Shown: positions 46,295 to 61,450 of the stretch, piece after piece
Layout of the letters: each line of letters opens with the position of its first letter
How positions within the stretch are numbered: the stretch's first letter is position 1
Source of the DNA: Nocardia sp. NBC_00508
Lineage (GTDB): Bacteria > Actinomycetota > Actinomycetes > Mycobacteriales > Mycobacteriaceae
Reading direction: 5' to 3'
DNA: 64,000 bases
Assembly: GCF_036346875.1 (NCBI RefSeq)
Contig: NZ_CP107852.1
Coordinates: 2,728,001 to 2,792,000, forward strand
Notes under the pieces: generated by a model
Database searches by the model: none
What the model was told of the DNA's origin: nothing
The model's input: only the letters and a program-made list of their open reading frames with translations
Translations under genes and position numbers: made by a program

Positions 46295-47305
46295 ATGACG
46301 ACAAGGACGATCCACGAAGTACAGCTCGGGGCGACCGGCCCCACAGTCAGCCGCATCGGCCTCGGCGCGATGGGCATGTCCGGTATGTACGGCGCGGCCG
46401 ACGACGCCGAGTCGACCGCGACCATCCACGCGGCGCTGGACTCCGGCGTCAACCTGATCGATACCGGCGATTTCTACGGCGCCGGACACAACGAGATGCT
46501 GATCGGCAAAGCCATCGCCGAACGCCGGCGTGAGGACGTGGTGCTGAGCGTGAAATTCGGCGCACTGCGCGGCCCCGGCGGCACCTGGGGCGGTGTGGAC
46601 AACCGCCCGGAGGCGCTGCGCAACTTCCTCGGCTACAGCCTGCAACGGCTCGGCGTCGACTACGTCGACATCTACCGGCCGGGCCGGCTCGACCCGAACG
46701 TCGCGATCGAGGACACCGTCGGCGCCATCGCCGAACTGATCGAGGCGGGATACGTGCGCCATGTCGGCTTGTCGGAGGTCGGGGCGGAAAGCATCCGCCG
46801 CGCCGCCGCCGTGCATCCGATCTCGGATCTGCAGATCGAATACTCGCTGATCTCGCGCGGTATCGAGGCGGAGATTCTTCCGGTCTGCCGAGAACTCGGC
46901 ATTGGCATCACCGCCTACGGCGTGCTCTCGCGTGGCCTGCTCAGCGACTCGATCCGGCCCGGTACGGCATTCGACGCCAACGACTTCCGCGCGCACAGCC
47001 CGCGCTTCCAGGGCGAGAATCTGGATCGCAATCTCGAACTGGTCCGCGCGCTGGGCGAAATCGCCACGCGCAAGGGCGTCTCGGTGGCGCAACTGGCCAT
47101 CGCCTGGGTACTGACCCGCGGCGACGACATCGTGCCGGTCATCGGCGCTCGCAAACGCACACGCTGGGCCGAAACCGTAGGTGCGCTAGATATTTCACTC
47201 ACCGACGACGAACTGTCCGCCATCGAGTCGGCCGTGCCCGCCGACCGAGTCGCCGGAGAGCGCTACGCAACCGCACAGATGGCGCTGCTCGACAGCGAGC
47301 GCTGA
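46295..47305 (+). CDS. Aldo/keto reductase
   Basis: A 336-residue NADPH-dependent reductase with D/Y in NLIDTGDFYGAGHNEMLIGK and K in VVLSVKFGA. At the place where the catalytic histidine normally sits, this protein reads DIYRPGRLDP, so the usual His of the tetrad is replaced by arginine or lost; many AKR13-type members share RPxRxDP. The start is ATG 46295 (TTCAGGATGGTTCT upstream). Likely regulated by the divergent MmyB-like regulator. Substrate unknown. Confidence 0.92.
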   Translation: MTTRTIHEVQLGATGPTVSRIGLGAMGMSGMYGAADDAESTATIHAALDSGVNLIDTGDFYGAGHNEMLIGKAIAERRREDVVLSVKFGALRGPGGTWGGVDNRPEALRNFLGYSLQRLGVDYVDIYRPGRLDPNVAIEDTVGAIAELIEAGYVRHVGLSEVGAESIRRAAAVHPISDLQIEYSLISRGIEAEILPVCRELGIGITAYGVLSRGLLSDSIRPGTAFDANDFRAHSPRFQGENLDRNLELVRALGEIATRKGVSVAQLAIAWVLTRGDDIVPVIGARKRTRWAETVGALDISLTDDELSAIESAVPADRVAGERYATAQMALLDSER

Positions 47306-47376
47306 TATCGCTGGACTCCCCACTGCCCGATCACTGGGTAATCTGTTCGCTGCAGAAGGAGGGGAGTCCCGAACCA

Positions 47377-47769
47377 ATGGACGACATCAGCGCCCAGGCG
47401 CTCGAAATCAAGCGACTCAACGAACAACTCGCCGCAGTGCGCGGCTCGGCTCGGTCGGTGGACGGCAGCGTCAGCATCGAAACCGACGTCAACGGCCGCA
47501 TTACCGATCTCTACCTCGCCGACTACGCGATGGAGAACGGTCCGGACCGGCTGGCCGCACTCATCATCGATCGCCACCGAGCCGCAGTGGACAACGCCAA
47601 CACGGAAGCGACGCGGATCTTCGATGCGCCGGTGGATATCCCGGTGTCGCCAGCCGCCCCCGCAGCGAACGAGCCTGCCCTGCGGTGGACACCGTCCCAT
47701 CTCAGACGCGACGACACCTACCAGAGCAATCAGTGGCATGAGCCCACTGACTGGGATCGGAGGCGCTGA
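47377..47769 (+). CDS. YbaB/EbfC-like small protein heading the toxin operon
   Basis: A 130-residue protein with the YbaB-like alpha/beta pattern (QALEIKRLNEQLAAVRGSAR, VSIETDVNGRITDLYLADYA, LAALIIDRHRAAVDNANTEA) and an extended polar tail. In Nocardia and mycobacteria such proteins commonly stand first in ESX/polymorphic-toxin operons, where their role is unclear. The strong ribosome site AAGGAGGGGAG precedes the ATG. Overlaps the next gene by 1 nt. Confidence 0.8.
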   Translation: MDDISAQALEIKRLNEQLAAVRGSARSVDGSVSIETDVNGRITDLYLADYAMENGPDRLAALIIDRHRAAVDNANTEATRIFDAPVDIPVSPAAPAANEPALRWTPSHLRRDDTYQSNQWHEPTDWDRRR

Positions 47770-48065
47770 TGTTCAACGTCGATCCAGTCAGAATGCGCGA
47801 TCTGGCAAAGGATGTACGAACAAACGCGGACGCACTGGCCGCCAAGGCACCGATCGCGCTGGACAGCCGCCAGCAGGTGCGGCCCCAGATGATCGACTCG
47901 AACTTTGCCACCAAGATCGAAGAGGTCTTGCAGGCGATGGACACTGTCATCGACTACCACACACGTCGACTTCGCGAATGCTGCGATGAAATCGATAGAC
48001 AGGCGAGCGCCTACGAGAGTGTCGACCTCCATCGGGCGGCAGATTTGAACAGGAACGGGCGATGA
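47769..48065 (+). CDS. ESX-secretion-associated (EspC/WXG100-like) small helical protein
   Basis: A 98-residue all-helical protein: MFNVDPVRMRDLAKDVRTNA, ADALAAKAPIALDSRQQVRP, then DSNFATKIEEVLQAMDTVID and RRLRECCDEIDRQASAYESV. Size and layout match DUF2580/EspC-like partners of type VII secretion effectors, which form a helical hairpin that guides a toxin to the secretion machine. No WxG is visible. It overlaps the toxin gene by 4 nt (ATGA). Confidence 0.75.
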   Translation: MFNVDPVRMRDLAKDVRTNADALAAKAPIALDSRQQVRPQMIDSNFATKIEEVLQAMDTVIDYHTRRLRECCDEIDRQASAYESVDLHRAADLNRNGR

Positions 48066-49279
48066 GCGTCGAACTGCTGACGATCACCGCTGTGCTCTCC
48101 TGGAATCTCCAGTACGCGAAGGACACAGCGGCGAAGGTGCTCGCTACTGCACAGGGCGTCGATCAGGAGGCTACCGCCGCGGAGAACAAGATCGGCCGCT
48201 CCCAGGACTACTTCGACAGCGAGGCCGGAGAAGCAGCGCGCGTACGCGGCCGCAAGGACCGCGACGAAACCTTCAGCACCGCAGATGTGCTCGAAGAGAT
48301 GGGCAAGATGATCAGCGCGCTGACCGATGACATCGAGGCCGATATCAGAACTATCCGAGAGAAGAAGAAGGAAGTCGAGGATTCCCGCTGGAACCTGTTC
48401 ATGCAGGAAGACGGCGAGGTGTTGTCCCACGACTCGAACTGGGAGACATCCAAGGAGTACTTCCCGTTCGGCGGTGCCGCCGTTGCCGCGAAAGAGTTGG
48501 CGACCACCCTGCTGAGCGGCGCCATACAGGGCGCCCTGCGGAACATCCAGCGCGACGATCAAGAGGGCGCCGAGAAATTCGTCCGTTTGATCGAAAAGCT
48601 GCCCAATGCCGTGAAGCAGGGCGTCGCTCTGGTGCCGAATGACCCCGAACTCGCGAAGATACTCACCGATTATCAAACGGATGTGTCCAAAGGTGAGCCC
48701 CAACTGTGGCCGCTCGGAACAGAACTCGAAGCTATCCGCCTTCTCAAACCCGACTTCAACCCGTCGCTCATGACATCCGAAGAGATCGATGCGATGAAGC
48801 GGTTGCTTGTGAGCAGCCCCATGGGCCCTGCGCACGTCATCGAACAGGTGGAGCTCACGCAATCCGCGAAAGACACCGCGGAGGAACTCTTCCCGAACTC
48901 TGTGGCCGATGGCCAAGGTGATGCCTTCCGGCACGCATACTGGAACGCTTTGATGACGCAGCAGTACGGCGAGGATTGGACGAAAGAGTACGCCACGGCG
49001 CACGAGAAGAGCGGTGGAAATACACCGCAGCGTGAGGCTATGGACCTGTACAACAACCAGCTCGGTCGCAATGTCGCGCTCGCTCATCCCGATGCATCGC
49101 CAGAGGAATTGAAGGACCTGATCCGAAACGAGATCGCCAACGGCAACGCGATAGTCATCGAAAGCAAGAACCCCGACGGCTCGACGAAGCCATCCCAGAT
49201 AACGTGGAGCAATGCGGTCAGTGAAGCACAAACCGGACCGCCGCCCGGCGTCGGAGTCCCGCTACCAGGAAAGAAGTGA
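48062..49279 (+). CDS. Candidate type VII-secreted toxin with C-terminal DUF6973-like domain
   Basis: A 405-residue protein. The N-terminal half is helical, with a charged coiled coil (FSTADVLEEMGKMISALTDD, DIRTIREKKKEVEDSRWNLF), as in secreted-effector leader domains. The C-terminal domain (from about residue 280) contains DGQGDAFRHAYWNALM (H about 290), YATAHEKSGG (H about 313) and MDLYNNQLGRNVA. I associate it with the DUF6973 family seen in polymorphic toxins. The conserved His/Asn/Asp suggest an enzyme, but the activity is unknown. No Sec signal. A lipoprotein gene follows at 6 bp, the usual place for immunity. Confidence 0.75.
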   Translation: MSVELLTITAVLSWNLQYAKDTAAKVLATAQGVDQEATAAENKIGRSQDYFDSEAGEAARVRGRKDRDETFSTADVLEEMGKMISALTDDIEADIRTIREKKKEVEDSRWNLFMQEDGEVLSHDSNWETSKEYFPFGGAAVAAKELATTLLSGAIQGALRNIQRDDQEGAEKFVRLIEKLPNAVKQGVALVPNDPELAKILTDYQTDVSKGEPQLWPLGTELEAIRLLKPDFNPSLMTSEEIDAMKRLLVSSPMGPAHVIEQVELTQSAKDTAEELFPNSVADGQGDAFRHAYWNALMTQQYGEDWTKEYATAHEKSGGNTPQREAMDLYNNQLGRNVALAHPDASPEELKDLIRNEIANGNAIVIESKNPDGSTKPSQITWSNAVSEAQTGPPPGVGVPLPGKK

Positions 49280-49285
49280 CAGCCG

Positions 49286-49822
49286 ATGATCAAGCCCCGA
49301 CGCATTGCTCCGGTTCTGATCGCGATTGTGGCGATGTCCGCCATCCCCGGTTGTGGATTGCTGCCTCAGTCGAAGCGATCCGATTCCGAAGCGAACTGCG
49401 CGAACAGCTACACGATGTCGACGAACGTCGACAACCTCGGTTCGACGAGTGCGTTCACTCGGGAGGCAATGAAAGCGGCAACGGGTACGGAACCCCTCAC
49501 CCTGGCCGACATCGCACGCACCGCGGGCTGGAGCGATGGCTGGGACCGCATGGTCGACGTTCCGCAAAACATCACGGCCGAAGAACTCAACAGACGAGCA
49601 AACACCCCAGCCAACTGCTGGAAAGGTCTTCCCACACCCTACAATAGCGACGGAGACGGCCCGCCCCGTGGCTTGTACCTCTTCCTGAAGGATGACAAGG
49701 CCGTTCAGTCAGTGGGCTGGTACTACGGCCACGATCAAGCCTTCGATCTGCGCGGCCAAGATGCGATCTACCCGACCACCGTGCTGACCCCGTCGGCCGG
49801 TCAACTCCGCCCAACCCCCTGA
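49286..49822 (+). CDS. Lipoprotein, candidate immunity protein for the preceding toxin
   Basis: A 178-residue lipoprotein (PVLIAIVAMSAIPGC with lipobox IPGC) starting 6 bp after the toxin gene. It has extra cysteines (EANCANSY, PANCWKGLP) and a region with Asp/Tyr-rich ends (LYLFLKDDKAVQSVGWYYGH). No family recognised. A surface-anchored protein directly after a secreted toxin would neutralise toxin arriving from sister cells. That role is inference from position. Confidence 0.7.
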   Translation: MIKPRRIAPVLIAIVAMSAIPGCGLLPQSKRSDSEANCANSYTMSTNVDNLGSTSAFTREAMKAATGTEPLTLADIARTAGWSDGWDRMVDVPQNITAEELNRRANTPANCWKGLPTPYNSDGDGPPRGLYLFLKDDKAVQSVGWYYGHDQAFDLRGQDAIYPTTVLTPSAGQLRPTP

Positions 49823-49968
49823 ACCACGACTCCGGACTCGCTGCACAACCGGACGTCCTTGTCGTCGCAGATATCGCGGGCAGGCGAAGCACTGCTGGCT
49901 TGCCCTCGATGCGAAACGCCGCCGCCCACGCGGTAGCCAGGACTCTTCGGTCGGATGGACCTATTCCG

Positions 49969-50279
49969 CTAGAGAGCATCGACCACGACGACCTGCACGA
50001 TCACTTGAATCAGCGAAGGCCCAGTTTCGATCAGGTTGTAGAAGAGGGTCACCCACCGATGTCCCACTCGTAGGCATCCGGTATCTCGTCCCCGCCAGCG
50101 CGAAACGGGATGGCGCCCTTGGCAAGAGGCAATGGATCGTCAAGCAGGTCGAGCAGAGCCAAACGGACCTTGACGCGAAGCAACTCCGGAAGTTCGTAGA
50201 TTTGTTGCTCTGCTTTTGGATTGACCTCGATGAGGACCCTACGGTCGGTCAAAGATGTCTTCCCGCTGCAGATCTTCAC
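49969..50279 (-). pseudogene. RelE/ParE-like toxin gene with a frameshift
   Basis: The N-terminal frame (VLIEVNPKAEQQIYELPELL, VRLALLDLLDDPLPL, GDEIPDAYEWDIGG) resembles RelE-type toxins and stops at a TGA at 50049. Directly after, another frame continues plausibly (VTLFYNLIETGPSLIQVIVQ, then VVVDAL and stop at 49969). A single missing base in the GGTGGG run near 50050 would join them. Either the gene is inactivated or the base call is wrong. It follows the antitoxin gene with a small overlap. The start is GTG at 50279, or TTG at about 50252 with GGGAAG upstream. Confidence 0.6.
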
Positions 50280-50508
50280 GAGTCAGGGTACGGAACGCCG
50301 CAGGGTTGGTTGCGAATTGCGCCATCCCCTCACGCATCTGCTCTGCGATGCGATTCCTCCCCTGTGACTCACGAAGACGGCGAAGCTCCTCGCGCGCCGC
50401 CTTTAGCTGCTGATACTCCCGCAGAGAAACGATGACCTCAACCACGCCGTCTGGACCTGTGATCACACGGTGCGGGTCACCAGCAGGCAGGGGGCTCGCA
50501 GGAGGCAT
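50239..50508 (-). CDS. Antitoxin of the broken RelE-like pair
   Basis: An 89-residue protein (VITGPDGVVEVIVSLREYQQ, then LKAAREELRRLRES, AFRTLTREDLQREDIFDRP). The VVEVIVSLREYQQLKAAREE part is similar to Phd/YefM-like antitoxins, and the acidic tail would wrap the toxin. The start at ATG 50508 follows a TATCAT hexamer by 5 nt with no ribosome site, which suggests a leaderless message. It overlaps the toxin gene at its end. With the toxin damaged, it may now be an orphan. Confidence 0.7.
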   Translation of the reverse strand: MPPASPLPAGDPHRVITGPDGVVEVIVSLREYQQLKAAREELRRLRESQGRNRIAEQMREGMAQFATNPAAFRTLTREDLQREDIFDRP

Positions 50509-50549
50509 AACCCATGATAGTTGATCCAAGTCCGTATCAGCCCGCAACG

Positions 50550-50588
50550 CATTCGGCCCCCGCTCCGAAACGGAGCGGGGGCCGAATG
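50550..50588 (-). terminator. Strong intrinsic terminator after rpoC
   Basis: An 18-bp perfect stem (CATTCGGCCCCCGCTCCG pairs with CGGAGCGGGGGCCGAATG) with an AAA loop, 17 bp after the rpoC stop. One of the most stable hairpins in the window. Confidence 0.92.
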
Positions 50589-50605
50589 CTGTCACAGCTG
50601 ACGGA

Positions 50606-54559
<3,954 letters not shown>

Positions 54560-54663
54560 GTAACTTCCTTTCCCCTGTGCGGGTCGAATTCGAGCAAAAG
54601 TTCACTAGTGGGTGGCTGCCGAGGCTTCGCTCGACCGAGCACTCTTTAGTTGTGCGCGGTGGA

Positions 54664-54692
54664 GGCCGGATGCCGAGTGGCGGCATCCGGCC
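54664..54692 (-). other. Strong hairpin between rpoB and rpoC
   Basis: GGCCGGATGCCG and CGGCATCCGGCC form a perfect 12-bp stem with a 5-nt loop, beginning 6 bp after the rpoB stop. No T-run follows on the minus strand. It could act as a partial terminator or RNA-processing site setting the rpoB:rpoC ratio. Confidence 0.6.
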
Positions 54693-54698
54693 GGCCGC

Positions 54699-58205
<3,507 letters not shown>

Positions 58206-58371
58206 CTCACGCGCGTCGCGTGGTGGTCCGCGACCGTCGCTTGTCTGCTACGAATTCCGCTGGTTACAACCCGAACGAAACTCGAACAGGCAACAACGGA
58301 AGTAACACCGGAAGGGTGAACTTACGTGTGCAAATCGAGGTATGGACAGGAGGCAGCCAGCGCAACGTCCA

Positions 58372-58401
58372 AACCTACACCCATGTACACGGAGGTGTCA
58401 A
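58372..58401 (-). promoter_or_regulatory. Housekeeping promoter of rpoB-rpoC
   Basis: -35 TTGACA (58396-58401, minus strand) and -10 TAGGTT (58372-58377) with an 18-bp spacer, placing the start point near 58364 and giving a leader of about 160 nt before the GTG of rpoB. The remaining 58402-58613 upstream sequence shows no gene. Confidence 0.7.
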
Positions 58402-58613
58402 AGTACCACCCGTGTGATCCTTCACGTGGCTGGCGCGCCGGGCCGAATTCGCTGGCCGCGTCCCGAACCGCAATGCGCTGGAAGCCACTGTGACAGCTGC
58501 CGCTGTTGTGAATAGCGTGACGGGTCGGGCGAAACTCGTCAAGTGGCAGGCCCGGCCGAGACGTCGGCGAGATGCCATGCCGCGCTGGGTCATCCCGGGT
58601 GATGCGGCGGGCA

Positions 58614-59345
58614 TTACTGGTCGACGATGTCGCTGGCCAGCCAGCGACCGTCCACCTTCTGCATGTGCAGGACGACGGGACCGGCGACGCTCTGCTGCGC
58701 CACGCCGTCCTTGGTGGCGCTCACCACCAAATTGACAAGCAGCTCCGCGCGATCGTCCGTGAGCAATGTCACGGCAATCGGGTCGGCCTTGGCGTCGGCG
58801 CTGGTCTGCGCCTGCTTGACCGCGGAAATGGTGGTTTCGGCGTATTTGTCCAGGTCGGCGAGCATTTTTCCGGTGAGCACCTGCTTCGCGGTGTCCCGGT
58901 AGCCGTCGATGTTCTGCACGTCGTAGGCGTACACCGTCCGCAGCGCGTGGTCGGCGGCCGCACGCACCTCCTGGGTGGCCTCGTTGTTCACGTACGCCTG
59001 GTTCGACGTGTCGACCCCCGGCCGTTGGGCGGCGAGCGACGCGAAGGCGCCCAGCAACACCGCGGCGACCAGCAAGCCCGCGGCGACTCCCCAGCGGGGG
59101 CGGCCGACCTCTCGGCTCTGCGGACGAACCGCCTTCGACGGCACTATCCTGCGCCATCGGGACGGCCCGGCCATCTGTTCGGGGCGGGCGGCACTGGGTG
59201 CCGCGGCAGGCCGGGAACCGCTCGTCACGCGCGGCCTACGGCCCGTTGCGGGGCGCTCGGTCCGCGGGGACGCGGTGCGCGACGGTTGTTCGCCGACGGG
59301 GCGGCGCTTGGAGGTGACCCGGTTGACCGGTCGGCGAGACGTCAT
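58614..59345 (-). CDS. Mce-associated membrane protein
   Basis: A 243-residue protein with a Pro/Arg-rich cytoplasmic N-terminus (about 85 residues), one transmembrane helix (GVAAGLLVAAVLLGAFASLA) and an extracytoplasmic NTF2-like domain (NEATQEVRAAADHALRTVYA, VLTGKMLADLDKYAETTISA, VVLHMQKVDGRWLASDIVD). This is the Mas layout of proteins downstream of mce genes. Probably stabilises the Mce lipid-transport complex. Last gene of the mce operon, 10 bp after its paralogue. Confidence 0.87.
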   Translation of the reverse strand: MTSRRPVNRVTSKRRPVGEQPSRTASPRTERPATGRRPRVTSGSRPAAAPSAARPEQMAGPSRWRRIVPSKAVRPQSREVGRPRWGVAAGLLVAAVLLGAFASLAAQRPGVDTSNQAYVNNEATQEVRAAADHALRTVYAYDVQNIDGYRDTAKQVLTGKMLADLDKYAETTISAVKQAQTSADAKADPIAVTLLTDDRAELLVNLVVSATKDGVAQQSVAGPVVLHMQKVDGRWLASDIVDQ

Positions 59346-59355
59346 GGGTGCCCTC

Positions 59356-60102
59356 CTAGGATCCCGGCTTCGGAGCGGCAGGCTGGTCCGCCGCGGGTGC
59401 GGGCGGCTGCGGGCCGGGTCCGCCGCTCAGCAGCACCGGCTGTCCGAGCGAGGAGATCTGCTCGGCCTTCCAGACCTCGCCCTCCTTGGCCACGTCGACG
59501 GTCCAGGTGTAGCGGTACTCCGCGGCCGGTTTGTCCTTGGCCTTCTCGGTGACCTGCAGCACGACCAGCGCCGACGCCTTGTCCTGCTCGCTGTTCAGCG
59601 AGGTGAGCGCGGCGCCGAGCACCTTCGAGGCCATCCCGACCCCGCTCTGCTGGGCCAGCTTCTCGGCCTGGTCCTTGTTCGCGGTGGCCGAATCCAGCAG
59701 CGCACCGGTCATCGAGGACCTGGCCAGCTCGAGCGAGCCGGGCACGTCGTCGAGGTTCATCGACGTCATGTTCAGCGCGGCCTGGCGTGCGGCGTCCAGC
59801 GCGGTGTCGCGCGCGTCGGCGCGCGGGCCGTCGGTGAGCGCGGCGCGAACCCAGCCTGCGCCGAACCACGCGGCGGCGACCAGCGCGACCACCAGCAGCG
59901 CCGCCGAGCCGACGAACGCCACCCTGCCGAGCACCGACGCGGAGCCGGGGCGCTGCGCCGCGGCTTCGGTCGGGTCCTCCGCGGATGGGGCAGCGGACGC
60001 GGCGGCCGACTCCACAGACGTTCGCACCGACGCCTCCGCGGCCTCCGCGGCCTCCGGTGCTTCCTGCTCCGAATCGGACTGCTTCGACAGGTCGGCGGTC
60101 AT
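59356..60102 (-). CDS. Mce-associated membrane protein (paralogue)
   Basis: A 248-residue protein with an acidic, Ala/Glu-rich N-terminus, one transmembrane helix (VAFVGSAALLVVALVAAAWF) and an extracytoplasmic domain (DTALDAARQAALNMTSMNLD, SSMTGALLDSATANKDQAEK, VWKAEQISSLGQPVLL). Same layout as the next gene, so the two are paralogues that may form a pair. Linked to the mce cluster, 106 bp after mceF. Confidence 0.87.
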   Translation of the reverse strand: MTADLSKQSDSEQEAPEAAEAAEASVRTSVESAAASAAPSAEDPTEAAAQRPGSASVLGRVAFVGSAALLVVALVAAAWFGAGWVRAALTDGPRADARDTALDAARQAALNMTSMNLDDVPGSLELARSSMTGALLDSATANKDQAEKLAQQSGVGMASKVLGAALTSLNSEQDKASALVVLQVTEKAKDKPAAEYRYTWTVDVAKEGEVWKAEQISSLGQPVLLSGGPGPQPPAPAADQPAAPKPGS

Positions 60103-60208
60103 GACAGCGCCTCGCCGTCGCTCGGCTCGGTCGCGTCCAGGGACATCATGCCCATGGTTCGCTCGCTCCAGTCACTCACGCGAGACACCCTAACGTCATT
60201 GCTCCTGG

Positions 60209-61450
60209 TCACCGCTTCGGCGTGACCCCCAGCAGGGTCGACAGCTGCACGGCGACCGGAGTCAGGTTCAGCTTTTCTGGATCGGTCTTGGGATTGGCGT
60301 CCCAGGGCTGCACGATCGCGGGATCGGCGAGCTCGGCGCGTTCGCCACCCCGGACGGCAGTCGGATTACCGAACGGCACAAGGCATTTGGCGTCCTTGTT
60401 GAACGGGAACTCGTCGCGCGTGTCGTCGAAATCCGGGTTCTGCGCCTTCATCTGCTCGAGAATCCGCTGTGTGCCCTCGTAGCCCACGGTACAGGCGGGC
60501 GGATTGTTGGTCTCCAACACCAAACCGAAGTGGCTGGTGCCGTCGCCCGGGGCGGTGGACGAACCGCCGATGGACAGCTGCGGAAGCATCTGCAGCAGCG
60601 GTTGCAGCGCGTAGAACTTCGGCGAGATGGTCTGCAGGGTCAGGCGCAGGTTCGCCAGATCCTGGGTGAGCGCGCCGCCGCTCTCATTGATCAGCGCGCC
60701 GATCTGCTCACCGGCATCGGTTCCGGTGCCGATGAGCCTGCGCACGTCGGGATCGCTGGAGCGCAACTGGGCGGTGAGCTGGTCCAGGCCGTCGCTGAAT
60801 TCGCGGATGGCCGCGGACTGTTCGGCCTGGGTACCGAGCGCGATCCGGCCGTCCCGAATCAGCTGGATGGTTTGCGGCAGCGTGCCGTGGAAGGTCTCGG
60901 TGAACTGATTCAGCGATTCGATCAGTACCTGCAGATCGTCGCCCTTGCCGTCGAACGCCTTACCGAGTTCGCGAACCGTTGTGTTGAGCGCGTTCAGATC
61001 CACCGACCGGGTGAAGTTGTCCACACTGGCCACCAACTGCTCGACCGGCACCGGCGTGGTCACCGAGGTGATCACCGAGTTGTCGCGCAGGTACGGACCT
61101 GCGTCCGAGTCGGGTTGCAGATCGAGATATTGCTCGCCGATCGCGGATCGGTTGGCCACCACGGCTTTCGCCGAGGCCGGGATATCCGGCGAACTCGAAT
61201 CGATGGTCAGGTTGATCAGCACGCCGTCGTCGGTGAGTTCGAGCCCACCGACCCGGCCGACCGGAACGCCGCGGTAGGTCACCTCTGCACCCTTGTAGAT
61301 ACCGCCGGTCTGCGCGGCCCGCACGTGCACCGTGTACTGGCCGAATCCCAGCATCTGGTCGAGTCGGATGTACCTGGCTCCGACGAAGACCACGCCGACC
61401 ACCGCGATCACCACGAACGTGATCAGCTGCCACCGGACCAGACGTGTCAC
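60209..61450 (-). CDS. mceF: MCE-family protein, MceF position
   Basis: A 413-residue substrate-binding Mce protein: N-terminal transmembrane anchor (LITFVVIAVVGVVFVGARYI), MlaD/MCE domain (YTVHVRAAQTGGIYKGAEVT, YRGVPVGRVGGLELTDDGVL) and a long helical region (VPVEQLVASVDNFTRSVDLN). In mycobacteria the six Mce subunits form a tube carrying lipids or sterols across the periplasm. Last of the mce genes by order, overlapping mceE by 4 nt. Confidence 0.92.
   Translation of the reverse strand: MTRLVRWQLITFVVIAVVGVVFVGARYIRLDQMLGFGQYTVHVRAAQTGGIYKGAEVTYRGVPVGRVGGLELTDDGVLINLTIDSSSPDIPASAKAVVANRSAIGEQYLDLQPDSDAGPYLRDNSVITSVTTPVPVEQLVASVDNFTRSVDLNALNTTVRELGKAFDGKGDDLQVLIESLNQFTETFHGTLPQTIQLIRDGRIALGTQAEQSAAIREFSDGLDQLTAQLRSSDPDVRRLIGTGTDAGEQIGALINESGGALTQDLANLRLTLQTISPKFYALQPLLQMLPQLSIGGSSTAPGDGTSHFGLVLETNNPPACTVGYEGTQRILEQMKAQNPDFDDTRDEFPFNKDAKCLVPFGNPTAVRGGERAELADPAIVQPWDANPKTDPEKLNLTPVAVQLSTLLGVTPKR

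Noticed and set aside
49836..50073. Plus-strand frame after the lipoprotein gene
   Set aside because: No start codon or ribosome site, and the same DNA is better explained by the minus-strand RelE-like gene with its frameshift.
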